Shown: in pieces, positions 40,096 to 50,358 of the stretch
Layout: the number at the start of each line of letters is the position of its first letter
Position numbering within the stretch: the first letter of the stretch is position 1
Source: Panorpa germanica
Taxonomy: Eukaryota; Arthropoda; Insecta; Mecoptera; Panorpidae
Assembly: GCA_963678705.1 (NCBI GenBank)
Contig: OY783212.1
Span: forward strand, 4,526,001 to 4,590,000
Reading direction: 5' to 3'
DNA: 64,000 bases
Translations under genes and position numbers: made by a program
The notes under the pieces: model-generated
What the model was told of the DNA's origin: nothing
What the model saw: the letters and a program-made list of their open reading frames with translations, nothing else
Databases searched by the model: none

Positions 40096-40798
40096 AGTTC
40101 GTAACATACAAAAACTGAGTATAGATAAGACATAAATTACAGACCTATTCTACATCTATTTGAGAGCTGCTATTTATCAATCGATTTCCATTATTGCTGA
40201 ATAGCAAAAGCATTTTGCCAATCAATTTTTTAAATAGAAGCAGAATAGGCTTGTAGTTCTTTTTTTTTTTTGTTGCTTTACAGTTTGTGTTAAATATATT
40301 TTTAAGAACATTTATGGTAAAATTTCTAAACTTTGTTGGCTCTTTAATAATAAGTATATTTTACTATAATTATATTCCATTTGTATTGAATAACTGGATT
40401 ATTTAAACTTATGAATATATTTTATAAAAATTAAAAAATACTTTAGTATATAATCACGGGAATATAATAAATACAAAAAGATGTTATTCCACTTTTATGA
40501 TAAGATATCATTTCCATTAAGTTGATACGGTTAAAATTCTTATTCTTATAAATGTATTCGTTAATATTTACCGTACAGGAATATTACGCTGTAACTTTAA
40601 TTATTTTTATGATTTAATGATTATTTTACCAAGTTACAAATGAACCAATAAATAATTCCTAAAGCATTTTATGAATAAAAATTTGTAATACTTTTTTTGC
40701 ACAAAAAATTGTTTTAAATATGTAGATTTCTTTTAATATTAATAAAATATTTTTAACTATAAATTAATTATTTTTATTTAAAGGTAAGGTATAAAATA
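40096..40798. other. Cyt-b5 3' UTR and intergenic DNA
   Basis: No gene seen. AT-rich, with a poly-T run near 40260 and AATAAA signals. Ends at the inferred 5' terminus of the Helitron. Confidence 0.5.
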
Positions 40799-41239
40799 TC
40801 TTATATTATAATGTCCGAGGTGTATGTTTATTTTCTTATATGTTTATATTCTTATATGTTTACGCGATTCGTATGGTAGCTCCTAAAACGGCTCCGTCAA
40901 TGTTTCTGAAAATTTCCTATTTCGTAGAGAAACTGATTCTAAGACTTTTGGCGTCCCCGGATTTTCCCCTGAATTTCCTGGAAACCCGTAATTTTGGAAA
41001 AACTAGAAAAAAGGTGGACCCTTTTTTGCTGTATTACTTTTAATTTGTAAAAGATAGAAAGTTGAAATTTTGCATGTGTATTAAGGTATTTAATGCTGAC
41101 ATTTCTCAAAAATTAGAAATTTAAAAATTGAAAAAGGGGGGGGTTGAAGAAATTCGGGGGCCCGGTAGGGAACTTTGGAGAAAGTTCATCTTCTGGATTC
41201 TAGAATAATTAAGTATATTAATAATAAAAAAAATTCGTA

Positions 41240-41390
41240 AAAAATTAAAAACAAAAAGTCCATGAGTTTTAAAAAAATTGCATAAAAGCCAGACACGCGT
41301 AGATATTTAAAAAGTAATGAAACAGTTCTTTATTTTAAAGCCTAACGAACGTAACTGCATCAAAATATTTCAAGAAATCAAGAAAAAAAG
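41240..41390 (-). repeat. isolated monomer of the 146-bp satellite
   Basis: One copy of the unit found in the arrays at 47401-48645 and 49130-50230, in the orientation of the latter (reads GAACGTAACTGCATCAAAAT near 41348). It lies left of the Mutator insertion, showing that both flanks belong to one Helitron. Confidence 0.8.
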
Positions 41391-41479
41391 TCTAGTTTAC
41401 TATGTAAGCATTTATTATTTATATTATGACATTGAATAAAATAGTTTATTTGTACATATGTGTTTTAAATTTAAATGTA

Positions 41480-42095
41480 ATTCAGGAAACATTGAAACTA
41501 TATATATTTTATTATTATTATTTAAAAATAATAATTAACCATATTTAATAAATAGTTAGCTTAAATCTAAACTAAGACGCCATCTGCTAAGCAATAGCTA
41601 CACCAGGATAGTTCTGAATTTCTTTAAAAGAATGCGCTGCATCAGTCGTGTAATAAACCGCCTGATCGTTATACTACTATAAATACACAAAGCTAGTTGC
41701 ATTCTAAAATTAATTCTTTGCTAGAATTTAAAAGACATAGGTTTTATCAATTTCAACAAGAGTTTAATCTTCTTTAATTCAGAAAACGTTGATTCATAAA
41801 ACTATATTTAATTATTACTATTATTTTTTTAAATTATTAATTAACACTATTTAATAATTATTTACCTCAAATTCAAACCAAGCTGCCATCTACTAAGCAA
41901 TAGCTATAACAAGGACAGTTATGGATTTCTTTAAAAGAATGCGCTGCAGCAGTCGTTGTATAAACCGCCTGATCGTTACACTACTATAAATACACAAATA
42001 GAAATGCATTCTAAAATTAATACCTTGGTAGAATTAAAAATACAAAGGTTTTATCAATTTCAGCAAGAGTATAAACCTTCTTTCATTTCAAGGAA
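41480..42095 (+). repeat. two-copy direct duplication, period ~307 bp
   Basis: Two diverged tandem copies, aligned on GAATGCGCTGCA (near 41630 and 41937), each with GCCATCT.CTAAGCAATAGCTA, AACCGCCTGATCGTTA and a shared end ATCAATTTCA.CAAGAGT. Part of the Helitron body; no coding function apparent. Confidence 0.8.
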
Positions 42096-42114
42096 AGCAG
42101 AAAATATCATGGAC

Positions 42115-42123
42115 ACTTTTTAT
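42115..42123 (+). repeat. 9-bp target site duplication, left copy
   Basis: ACTTTTTAT immediately before the left terminus of the Mutator-type element; identical to 47391-47399. Confidence 0.9.
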
Positions 42124-42861
42124 ACGTCAGTGAAGTTAGCGAACCGGACTTAGCAGTCTGGTCCCCACTAGTGGTGTAAAAAACTTAGCAGTCCGCTAAC
42201 AGTGTAATCGCTATTATAGAGTTCATTAGTAAAGTAATCCGTTATTTGTATTAGTATTACTTTGAATACAGAATGAAATAATTAAAATTAAACATTTTCA
42301 ATAATAAATTAGCACTAAGAAAAAATAGACTTCCATACAAAAAAAACACTTATTTTAGTGAATGTTCCGATGTAATTTCTCATCATATCTCGATAACAAA
42401 AATTGGCATATGTATAAAGTAAGATATGCACATTTATAATCTGCTTAAAAAACAAGACCATACTATATAAGATTCGGAGGTACGAGTCTCTGAAGTTGGT
42501 GTTTCATTCAGATATGCAGGTAAATGGAGTTAAGAAACACCTTGAAAAAACAAATTTGCCAGCACTCCACGATGACAATATTTGGTACGTGTATAAAGAA
42601 AGATATATACATTTATAATCAACTTTCGAACCCATAAGAATATATATAAGATTCGGAACTACGAGTCTCTGAAGTTGGTGTTTTATTCAGATATGCAGGT
42701 AAATGGAGTTAAGAAACACCTTGGGGACAAACAAATTTGCCAGCACTCCACGATGACAATATTTGGTACGTGTATAAAGAAAGATATATACATTTATAAT
42801 CAACTTTCGAACCCATAAGAATATATATAAGATTCGGAACTACGAGTCTCTGAAGTTGGTG
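42124..42861 (+). repeat. left terminal inverted repeat of the Mutator-type element
   Basis: Reverse complement of 46655-47390. The outer ~375 bp are single-copy; the inner part holds ~180-bp direct units aligned on AGTTGGTG ending at 42501, 42680 and 42861. A partial third unit continues to about 42965, beyond the inverted repeat, and encodes the transposase C-terminus. Confidence 0.92.
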
Positions 42862-42863
42862 TT

Positions 42864-45449
42864 TTATTCAGATATGCAGGTAAATGGAGTTAAGAAACAC
42901 CTTGAAAAAACAAATTTGCCAGCACTCCACGATGACAATATTTGGTACGTGTATAAAGAAAGATTTTCTACACGGTTAATATTAAACTTAGATACATTTT
43001 TTTCCGAAACGAAATACGTTTTACATCTTTTAGGGGTTTGACGTCGCGCCCATTTTTCTTCGGGTAATTCTATATTTGATTTGATTCTTTTTCTAAATAA
43101 TGATACTTTATTGGTTGGAAATTCTACTTGTTTAAATAATTTTTTTAGGCATTCATGGAATCGCATTACAAACCTATCTAACCTTAGTGGTCCCTTATTA
43201 CCTAAAAAGTTGTGTTTTACTAATCTAAACCAACTTTCTACCAATGCATTACTATCACGTCTGATATTAAACCCACCTAATAATATCCCAGTCCATAACG
43301 GGGCATATGGAAGTTTATCTTCAACTAAATAATCTATATACTTCGGAATATAGTACTCATTGGTGTCTATATTAATTACTTTTTCTAATTTTATTTCGCT
43401 TATTACAGAAACTATAGACTTAAAATGTTTGTAAAAAGGGGACTTATATTTTATTGGACCATTTTTATGTTCGTCATTACGAGCAAGCAAATCGGCATTA
43501 TCATTAATTACTTGGGTTTCTGAGTTTATTAATATATTATCTTTAGAATCTAAATTATCAATCTTAAGTTTCAATTTATTAAAAGCATTTACACATGCGA
43601 CTGTTCTGTATTTGCTCATGCATAGTACAGTACAATCTTTAACTAGTTCTTCTAATTCTTTTAAATTTTTAGAATTTATCATTAAACCAAATAGTTGTCC
43701 CAGAAAAAATTTTAACGATTTATTTGTAGTAATTTTTTTTAAATTATTTAAACCCGCTTTCATCGTATGGTTGCAACAATTATGGACAACAGTAAAATTT
43801 AAATCTTTTAATAAAGTGGGATTATATTTTATTAAAATATCAAATGTCTTATCTAAATATTCTGTCATAGTACATTTATTAAACGCATCTAAATATGCAT
43901 TCATTAGAGCAAAACTAAAATCAGTAGTGATTTTGTGAATTAAAGGTTTTCGATGATGGGGATTAACTGATTTTACTATATTTAAAAATTGTTGTATTCT
44001 AATTGAAATATTTCCCCCCGTGTGGGAACAAGTTATAAATTGAAATAACGGTACGGTGCATCCCTCATATTGAATAACTGTAGAATACAAATAAAATTGT
44101 TTTGAAAAGTCACTGGATCTTGTGACTAGAGAACCTGTTGCATCCCCATATGCATAAACTGGACCGGGGTGATTGAGCAACAATCTAATTTGTTGCTCTG
44201 TGAAAATATGAACACATGTTTCGTAAAGTATATCAATGTAAATGCCTTTTGGCCAAGTTTTACATTGTTCGCGTTTATTCCAATACAATTCTGATTCTTT
44301 ACTTAATTTATGTATCGCAATTAAAGTGTCTTTATCTAAATCTAAATCAGACTTGGCTTCACTACTGATTTTACGAATTGTACCTAATTCAATGTTGCCT
44401 GTATAATTACCTGCTCGTAATGATGAACGGGGCGTTTTAAATAACGCATCTAATTGTACGTTTTTGGGGTTATCCTGAACTAAAAGTTTCTTAAAACCAT
44501 TGCGGACTGTTCCTCGAATTTGCCGTCTATGGAATTCATTCGCATTATGGTAAAAGGCACCTTTTTGATTAACATGAACTGACACGTTGTTGTCGTTTTT
44601 AGCATTTTTATAAACTCTAAAGTAATATACAGCGCAGCCCGAAAATTTACATATTGCCTTTGCATAAAAGTAAATATTTGAAGAGTTACGATTAATTTTA
44701 TTGTACTTAAATGAGAGAACACATTTATTATTAAAAAAATCAAACTTGCTTGCAAATATATTTGTCCATGCCTTAGCCAAACGATTAGGGTTACTATTGT
44801 TATGTAGTTCTTGCCATATATTTTGCGGTATAAGTAATATAAAATCGGATTTAGGTGTCGGGGGTTTGGAAAAACAGACAGTATTTTTAATAATAAACAA
44901 TGATTTACCTTTTGGACTGGTACTTGTACTATTTATAAAATCACTTTCAACTTGATGGACAGTTTCTTGAATTTGTTGAATGGGGAATACAGATAAATTA
45001 TTGGAATCTATTTCATTATTATTTAAAGTCGGGTTAGATTTAATTAAACATGGACTATTTTTATTAAAAATTATAGGATCGGGGGAATGCTCTTTATTAT
45101 ACGATTGCGTTGCAGGAACATAACTTTGCTGATCATCGATTAAAATGTCATTCACTGTAGAAGTATTTCTATCAGAGTTCATAATGCGCTTGATTTCAGA
45201 TATTACATTTTCTTTTTTATTAAGATTGGCTAAATAAAATATTCTCGATGTTTTTTTATTACGCATTTTAGTAGAATCCCTTTTTCTAAAAAAAGCAGCA
45301 ATTTTATAACAAACATCTGAATATACACTCTTAATAGACTCGCACGCCTGTAAAGGATTTTCCGGATAAAGGATTGTTAACGCCTGAGCTATACTTAATG
45401 GATTGATCTGAGGAATTTTCTTTTCCATTTCGTTGTTAATAAATTTCAT
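42864..45449 (-). CDS. DDE transposase of Mutator superfamily (861 aa)
   Basis: Single open frame with no internal stop. Residues ~260-305 carry a possible zinc-binding DNA-recognition module (C267, C272, H292, H301) as in WRKY/FLYWCH-type N-terminal modules of MULEs. The catalytic core is inferred as D436 (VYAYGDATGSLV), D510 (HKITTDFSFALMNAYLDAFN), CxxH at C558-H561 (VVHNCCNHTMKAG) and E738 (SNALVESWFRLVKHNF). A CxxH between the second Asp and the Glu is typical of Mutator, hAT and related superfamilies; the 9-bp target duplication favours Mutator. The stop lies in the left repeat, so the last ~33 residues come from subrepeat sequence. The start at 45449 is the first ATG; a second Met follows at residue 8. 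The family could be Phantom/NOF, but no search was possible. Confidence 0.8.
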   Translation of the reverse strand: MKFINNEMEKKIPQINPLSIAQALTILYPENPLQACESIKSVYSDVCYKIAAFFRKRDSTKMRNKKTSRIFYLANLNKKENVISEIKRIMNSDRNTSTVNDILIDDQQSYVPATQSYNKEHSPDPIIFNKNSPCLIKSNPTLNNNEIDSNNLSVFPIQQIQETVHQVESDFINSTSTSPKGKSLFIIKNTVCFSKPPTPKSDFILLIPQNIWQELHNNSNPNRLAKAWTNIFASKFDFFNNKCVLSFKYNKINRNSSNIYFYAKAICKFSGCAVYYFRVYKNAKNDNNVSVHVNQKGAFYHNANEFHRRQIRGTVRNGFKKLLVQDNPKNVQLDALFKTPRSSLRAGNYTGNIELGTIRKISSEAKSDLDLDKDTLIAIHKLSKESELYWNKREQCKTWPKGIYIDILYETCVHIFTEQQIRLLLNHPGPVYAYGDATGSLVTRSSDFSKQFYLYSTVIQYEGCTVPLFQFITCSHTGGNISIRIQQFLNIVKSVNPHHRKPLIHKITTDFSFALMNAYLDAFNKCTMTEYLDKTFDILIKYNPTLLKDLNFTVVHNCCNHTMKAGLNNLKKITTNKSLKFFLGQLFGLMINSKNLKELEELVKDCTVLCMSKYRTVACVNAFNKLKLKIDNLDSKDNILINSETQVINDNADLLARNDEHKNGPIKYKSPFYKHFKSIVSVISEIKLEKVINIDTNEYYIPKYIDYLVEDKLPYAPLWTGILLGGFNIRRDSNALVESWFRLVKHNFLGNKGPLRLDRFVMRFHECLKKLFKQVEFPTNKVSLFRKRIKSNIELPEEKWARRQTPKRCKTYFVSEKNVSKFNINRVENLSLYTYQILSSWSAGKFVFSRCFLTPFTCISE

Positions 45450-46654
45450 TCGTTATCAAATAAATAGATAAATTATAATGTTTATTAAAGAAATTAGAAG
45501 AAAACGATTATTACGGTATGCTGTCAATTTAAAATAAAATGGGAATGGTATATATGCACATATATAATAATGGTTAGTGTAATAAAATAGAGGTACTTAC
45601 AGTTTGATGATCGATTTTTATCAAGATATTTCCTATCTACTTTGACAAATCACACAATCACACACAATCACAATTTAATTTATTTAATAATCTTGAAGCT
45701 ATGATGTGATCCGTTGCAGCGTTGAAAAGGAAAAGAATTATTTTAAAAATATTATTTTCTTAAGTACACTTTTTAGGGTAATAAAATTACAAAACTTACA
45801 TTATACAAATACAGATATTATGTACAAGTAAATCCGAAGTTTTATTGCCTAGTGTCATAACGCAAATTTGTAGACAGGATATTTTAACATCCTATTTAAA
45901 ATTTTAACGCCCTTTAAAGTATATTTCTATTGAACATTTAATTCTCTATATTTTACAATGTGAAAGTTTAGCGCACACTGGATTCACACGATTCGGTCTT
46001 TTATAATGTAATAGCAATTTAGTTATTTTAAAAATATATTATTTACAAACAAGGATACTTATAATAAGACATAAAAATTTATTAGGTATTCTGAAACATT
46101 ACTATTTATATGGATCCAGCTATTTGGTGCGATACGGAAAACATGTGTTTAACTTACCGCAAGCCATGAAAAAGGTTGATAGAGCTGTCAGTGGCAGGAC
46201 TGCTCGGCAGCTGGAGGCCAGCATTTGACACATCAAAGCGAGCGATGCAAATATAAATAAAATAATTCGTAGTTTCATTTAAAATTTTATTTCTTTTTTT
46301 AAATAGAAATATTTCACTGCAATATAATTATAAACAGGTGTTAAATAATAAATAAAATTAAAAAGTTGTTTTTATCTTTGCAATAACTCAGTAGAACCAT
46401 TCTTCCCAAATATATAGAATACGTTGTATTGTATTGCTACCTGATAAGACCAAAGAATCGATTAGGTTTAATAAACAAAAATATCAAGCTATTGTGTATA
46501 ATATAACTGAAGTTGAAACTATAGAAGCAATAAATTAAGGTTAGACTGTGTATCTATTCAATAAACTGTGTGAAATAATTACCTATGTTTCAACAGAAAC
46601 ATCACTTTTGAGAAGAGTTCTAGACCTTCTATCACCTAAGTTACAAAATGCCAA
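45450..46654. other. internal non-coding segment of the Mutator-type element
   Basis: 1.2 kb between the transposase start and the right inverted repeat. No frame with recognisable similarity; probably holds the transposase promoter/leader and possibly an upstream non-coding exon. Confidence 0.5.
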
Positions 46655-47390
46655 CACCAACTTCAGAGACTCGTAGTTCCGAATCTTATATATATTCTTA
46701 TGGGTTTGAAAGTAGATTATTAATGTATATATCTTTCTTTATACACGTACCAAATATTGTCATCGTTGAGTGCTGGCAAATTTGTTTTTTCAAGGTGTTT
46801 CTTAACTCCATTTACCTGCATATCTGAATAAAACACCAACTTCAGAGACTCGTAGTTCCGAATCTTATATATATTCTTATGGGTTTGAAAGTAGATTATT
46901 AATGTATATATCTTTCTTTATACACGTACCAAATATTGTCATCGTGGAGTGCTGGCAAATTTGTTTTTTCAAGGTGTTTCTTAACTCCATTTACCTGCAT
47001 ATCTGAATGAAACACCAACTTCAGAGACTCGTACCTCCGAATCTTATATAGTATGGTCTTGTTTTTTAAGCAGATTATAAATGTGCATATCTTACTTTAT
47101 ACATATGCCAATTTTTGTTATCGAGATATGATGAGAAATTACATCGGAACATTCACTAAAATAAGTGTTTTTTTTGTATGGAAGTCTATTTTTTCTTAGT
47201 GCTAATTTATTATTGAAAATGTTTAATTTTAATTATTTCATTCTGTATTCAAAGTAATACTAATACAAATAACGGATTACTTTACTAATGAACTCTATAA
47301 TAGCGATTACACTGTTAGCGGACTGCTAAGCTTTTTACACCACTAGTGGGGACCAGACTGCTAAGTCCGGTTCGCTAACTTCACTGACGT
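46655..47390 (-). repeat. right terminal inverted repeat of the Mutator-type element
   Basis: Mirror of the left repeat. Subrepeat starts CACCAACTTCAGAG at 46655, 46834 and 47013 (period 179 bp) mirror the left-arm positions within two bases. The outer end is CGCTAACTTCACTGACGT at 47390. Confidence 0.92.
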
Positions 47391-47399
47391 ACTTTTTAT
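47391..47399 (+). repeat. 9-bp target site duplication, right copy
   Basis: ACTTTTTAT, identical to 42115-42123. Confidence 0.9.
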
Positions 47400-47400
47400 A

Positions 47401-48645
47401 AAAACAAAAAAAATTACATTTCTTTAAAATTCTTGATGCAGTTATGTTCGCTATGAGTTAAAAGAAAGAACTGCTTCATTACTTTTTAAATAACTTCGCG
47501 TGTCTGGCTTTTACGCGACTTTTTTAAAATTCATGGACTTTTTTTTCTAATTTTTTTTTGATTCCATGAAATATTTTGATGCAGTTACGTTCGTTAGGCT
47601 TTAAAATAAAGAACTGCTTCATTACTTTTTAAATACCTACGCGTGTCTGGCTTTTATGCAATTTTTTTAAAACTCATGGACTTTTTGTTTTTAATTTTTT
47701 TTCTTCGATTTCTTGAAATATTTTGATGCAGTTATGTTCGTTAGGCTTTACAATAAATAACTGCTTCATTACTTTTTAAATAACTAAGCGTGTCTGACTT
47801 TTACGCGACTTTTTTAAAATTCATGGACTTCTTTTTCTAAATTTTTTTTCTTGATTTCTTGAAATATTTTGATGCAGTTACGTTCGTTAGGCTTTAAAAT
47901 AAAGAACTGCTTCATTACTTTTTAAATAACTAAGCGTGTCTGGCTTTTATGCAACTTTTTTAAAACTCATGGACTTTTTGTTTTTAATTTTTTTTCTTGA
48001 TTTCTTGAAATATTTTGATGCAGTTACGTTCGTTAGGCTTTAAAATAAAGAACTGCTTCATTACTTTTTAAATAACTAAGCGTGTCTGAGTTTTATGCAA
48101 CTTTTTTGAAATTCATGGACTTTTTTTTCTAATTTTTTTTTCTTGATTCCTTGAAATATTTTGATGCAGTTACGTTCGCTAGGCTTTAAAATAAAGAACT
48201 CTTCATTACTTTTTAAATATCTACGCGTGTCTGGCTTTTATGCAATTTTTTTAAAACTCATGGACTTTTTGTTTTTAATTTTTTTTTTTCGATTTCTTGA
48301 AATATTTTGATGCAGTTATGTTCGTTAGGCTTTAAAATAAAGAACTGTTTCATTACTTTTTAAATATCTACGCGTGTCTGGCTTTTATACAACTTTTTCA
48401 AAATTCATGGACATTTTTTTTCTAAATTTTTTTTTTGATTTCTTGAAATATTTTGATGCAGTTATGTTCCTTAGGCTTTAAAATAAAGAACTGCTTCATT
48501 ACTTTTTAAATAACTAAGTGTGTTTGGCTTTTATGCGACTTTTTTAAAATTCATGGACTTTTTCTTCTAAATTTTTTTTTTATTTCTTGAAATATTTTGA
48601 TGTAGTTACGTTCCTTAGGCTTTAAAATAAAGAACTGTTCAATTT
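47401..48645 (+). repeat. 146-bp satellite array, forward (about 9 copies)
   Basis: The block GATGCAGTTA recurs with a steady 146-bp spacing (near 47432, 47578, 47724, 47870, 48016, 48162, 48308, 48454, then 48598 at 144). Each unit has TTCTTGAAATATTTTGATG, GGCTTTAAAATAAAGAACTG, GTGTCTGGCTTTTATGC and TCATGGACTTTTT plus a T-rich tract. Copies differ by a few per cent to ~15% by eye. Confidence 0.95.
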
Positions 48646-49129
48646 AAATTGAAATATTTGTCCTTTACTGGCTTTAGAGTAAACAATAAAAAAGTAAAAA
48701 TAAATATTTTAAAACGCTGTTTATTCAGAAACGGTAAGAGATAATTAAAAATGGTTTTCAATTTTGGAATCAGCGTAAAAAAGTACGTTAGAAAAGATGT
48801 ATCATGTGCCAAAATAGAAAAAGTGTTTTTTGTGAAAAGTAAGAAGAGTATATCTTACTTTTCTTAAAAATTGATGAAAGAAATTTGTTGATTTTTTAAT
48901 GGTTTTTAATGTAGTTTTGAATGCTGATTTCAAATCTGGAATTCATTTTTATGTAAGTCTTTTGGTTTGCGAGATATAAGCATTTTAAATTAAAAAATAG
49001 TCAAAAACTTTATACACAGATTATTCGAAAACTATAACAGATAATTAAAAATGGACTTCAATTTTGGAATCAGCATAAAAAACTACGTCAGAAAACACAA
49101 ATCATTTTTCAAAAATATAAATATTTTAG
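48646..49129. other. spacer between opposed satellite arrays, with a 300-bp-period direct repeat
   Basis: About 485 bp joining the two arrays. GATAATTAAAAATGG begins at 48740 and again at 49040, each followed by CAATTTTGGAATCAGC. No open frame of note. Confidence 0.75.
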
Positions 49130-50230
49130 TTTTAGGAAAAAAGGTCCATGAATTTAAAAAAGGTCGCTTAAAAGCCAGATACGCGTAGATATTTAAAAAG
49201 TAATGCAGCAGTCCTTTATCTTAAAGCCTAAGGAACATAACTGCATCAAAATATTTTAAAGAATCAAGAAAAAAAAATTTAGAAAAAAAAGTCCATGAAT
49301 TTTAAAAAAGTTGCATAAAAGCCAGACACGCTTAGTTATTTAAAAAGTAATGAAGCAGTTATTTATTTTAAAGCCTAACGAACGTAACTGCATCAAAATA
49401 TTTCAAGAAATCAAGAAAAAAAATTAAAAACAAAAAGTCCATGAGTTTTAAAAAAATTGCATAAAAGCCAGACACGCTTAGTTATTTAAAAAGTAATGAA
49501 ACAGTTCTTTATTTTAAAGCCTAACGAACGTAACTGCATTAAATTTTCAAGAAATCAAGAAAAAAAATTAAAAACAAAAAGTCCATGAGTTTTAAAAAAG
49601 TTGCATAAAAGCCAGACACGCTTAGTTATTTAAAAAGTAATGAAGCAGTTCTTTATTTTAAAGCCTAACGAACATAACTGCATCAAAATATTTCAAGAAA
49701 TCAAGAAAAAAAATTTAGAAAAAGAAGTCCATGAATTTTAAAAAAGTCGCGTAAAAGTCAGACACGCTTAGTTATTTAAAAAGTAATGAAGCAGTTCTTT
49801 ATTGTAAAGCCTAACGAACATAACTGCATCAAAATATTTCAAGAAATCGAAAAAAAAAAATTAAAAACAAAAGTCCATGAGTTTTAAAAAAATTGCATAA
49901 AAGCCAGACACGCTTAGTTATTTAAAAAGTAATGAAACAGTTCTTTATTTTAAAGCCTAACGAACGTAACTGCATTAAATTTTCAAGAAATCAAGAAAAA
50001 AAATTAAAAACAAAAAGTCCATGAGTTTTAAAAAAGTTGCATAACAGCCAGACACGCTTAGTTATTTAAAAAGTAATGAAACAGTTCTTTATTTTAAAGC
50101 CTAACGAACATAACTGCATCAAAATATTTCATGGAATCAAAAAAAAATTTTTAGAAAAAAAGTCCATAAACTTTAAAAAAGTTGCATAAAAGCCAGATGC
50201 GCGTAGATATTTTAAATTTAATGAAACAGT
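49130..50230 (-). repeat. 146-bp satellite array, reverse (about 7 copies)
   Basis: Same unit as 47401-48645 but inverted: CTGCAT recurs at 49241, 49388, 49534, 49678, 49824, 49970 and 50114 (144-147 bp apart). With the forward array it forms a ~1.1-kb inverted repeat around a 0.5-kb spacer. Confidence 0.95.
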
Positions 50231-50358
50231 TTATCAATTTAACCTGCAGCGTATATATTTCATTTAAAAAATTACTCCATTTAAATTAAATATATATTAT
50301 TAGAAAAAATCAAGCACATAACTCACACTCGTTGTGTTGCAACGGGTCGAACAGCTAG

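Larger units (their letters stand above)
42124..47390 (-). mobile_element. intact-looking Foldback/Phantom-like Mutator-superfamily DNA transposon
   Basis: 5267 bp, flanked by a perfect 9-bp duplication. Termini are long inverted repeats of about 737 bp (42124-42861 and 46655-47390) beginning ACGTCAGTGAAGTTAGCG and containing ~180-bp direct subrepeats. Between them lies one uninterrupted minus-strand frame of 861 codons with a DDE transposase layout. A 9-bp duplication, CxxH motif and long TIRs are the marks of the Mutator superfamily; long subrepeat-bearing TIRs resemble Drosophila FB-NOF and animal Phantom elements (inference). TIR arms differ at only scattered positions, so the insertion looks fairly young. 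It sits inside a Helitron. Confidence 0.9.
40799..50358 (+). mobile_element. non-autonomous Helitron, interrupted by a Mutator-type element
   Basis: The 3' end is diagnostic: hairpin CGTTG-TGTTG-CAACG at 50330-50344, ten bases, then CTAG (CTRR) at 50355-50358 followed by host T. The proposed 5' end starts TC at 40799 directly after an A, giving the A|T target expected of Helitrons. The early part carries CTCCTAAAACGGCTCC, resembling insect Helitron 5' regions. No Rep/helicase frame exists, so it is non-autonomous. Without the inserted 5.27-kb element and its extra 9-bp duplication it would be about 4.3 kb. It carries a 307-bp-period duplication and opposed 146-bp satellite arrays. The 5' boundary is less certain than the 3' one. 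Confidence 0.65.

Noticed and set aside
43081-43938. Plus-strand open frames of 83 and 108 codons inside the Mutator-type element
   Set aside because: They lie antisense to the continuous 861-codon transposase frame and have no recognisable similarity; shadows of its codon use.
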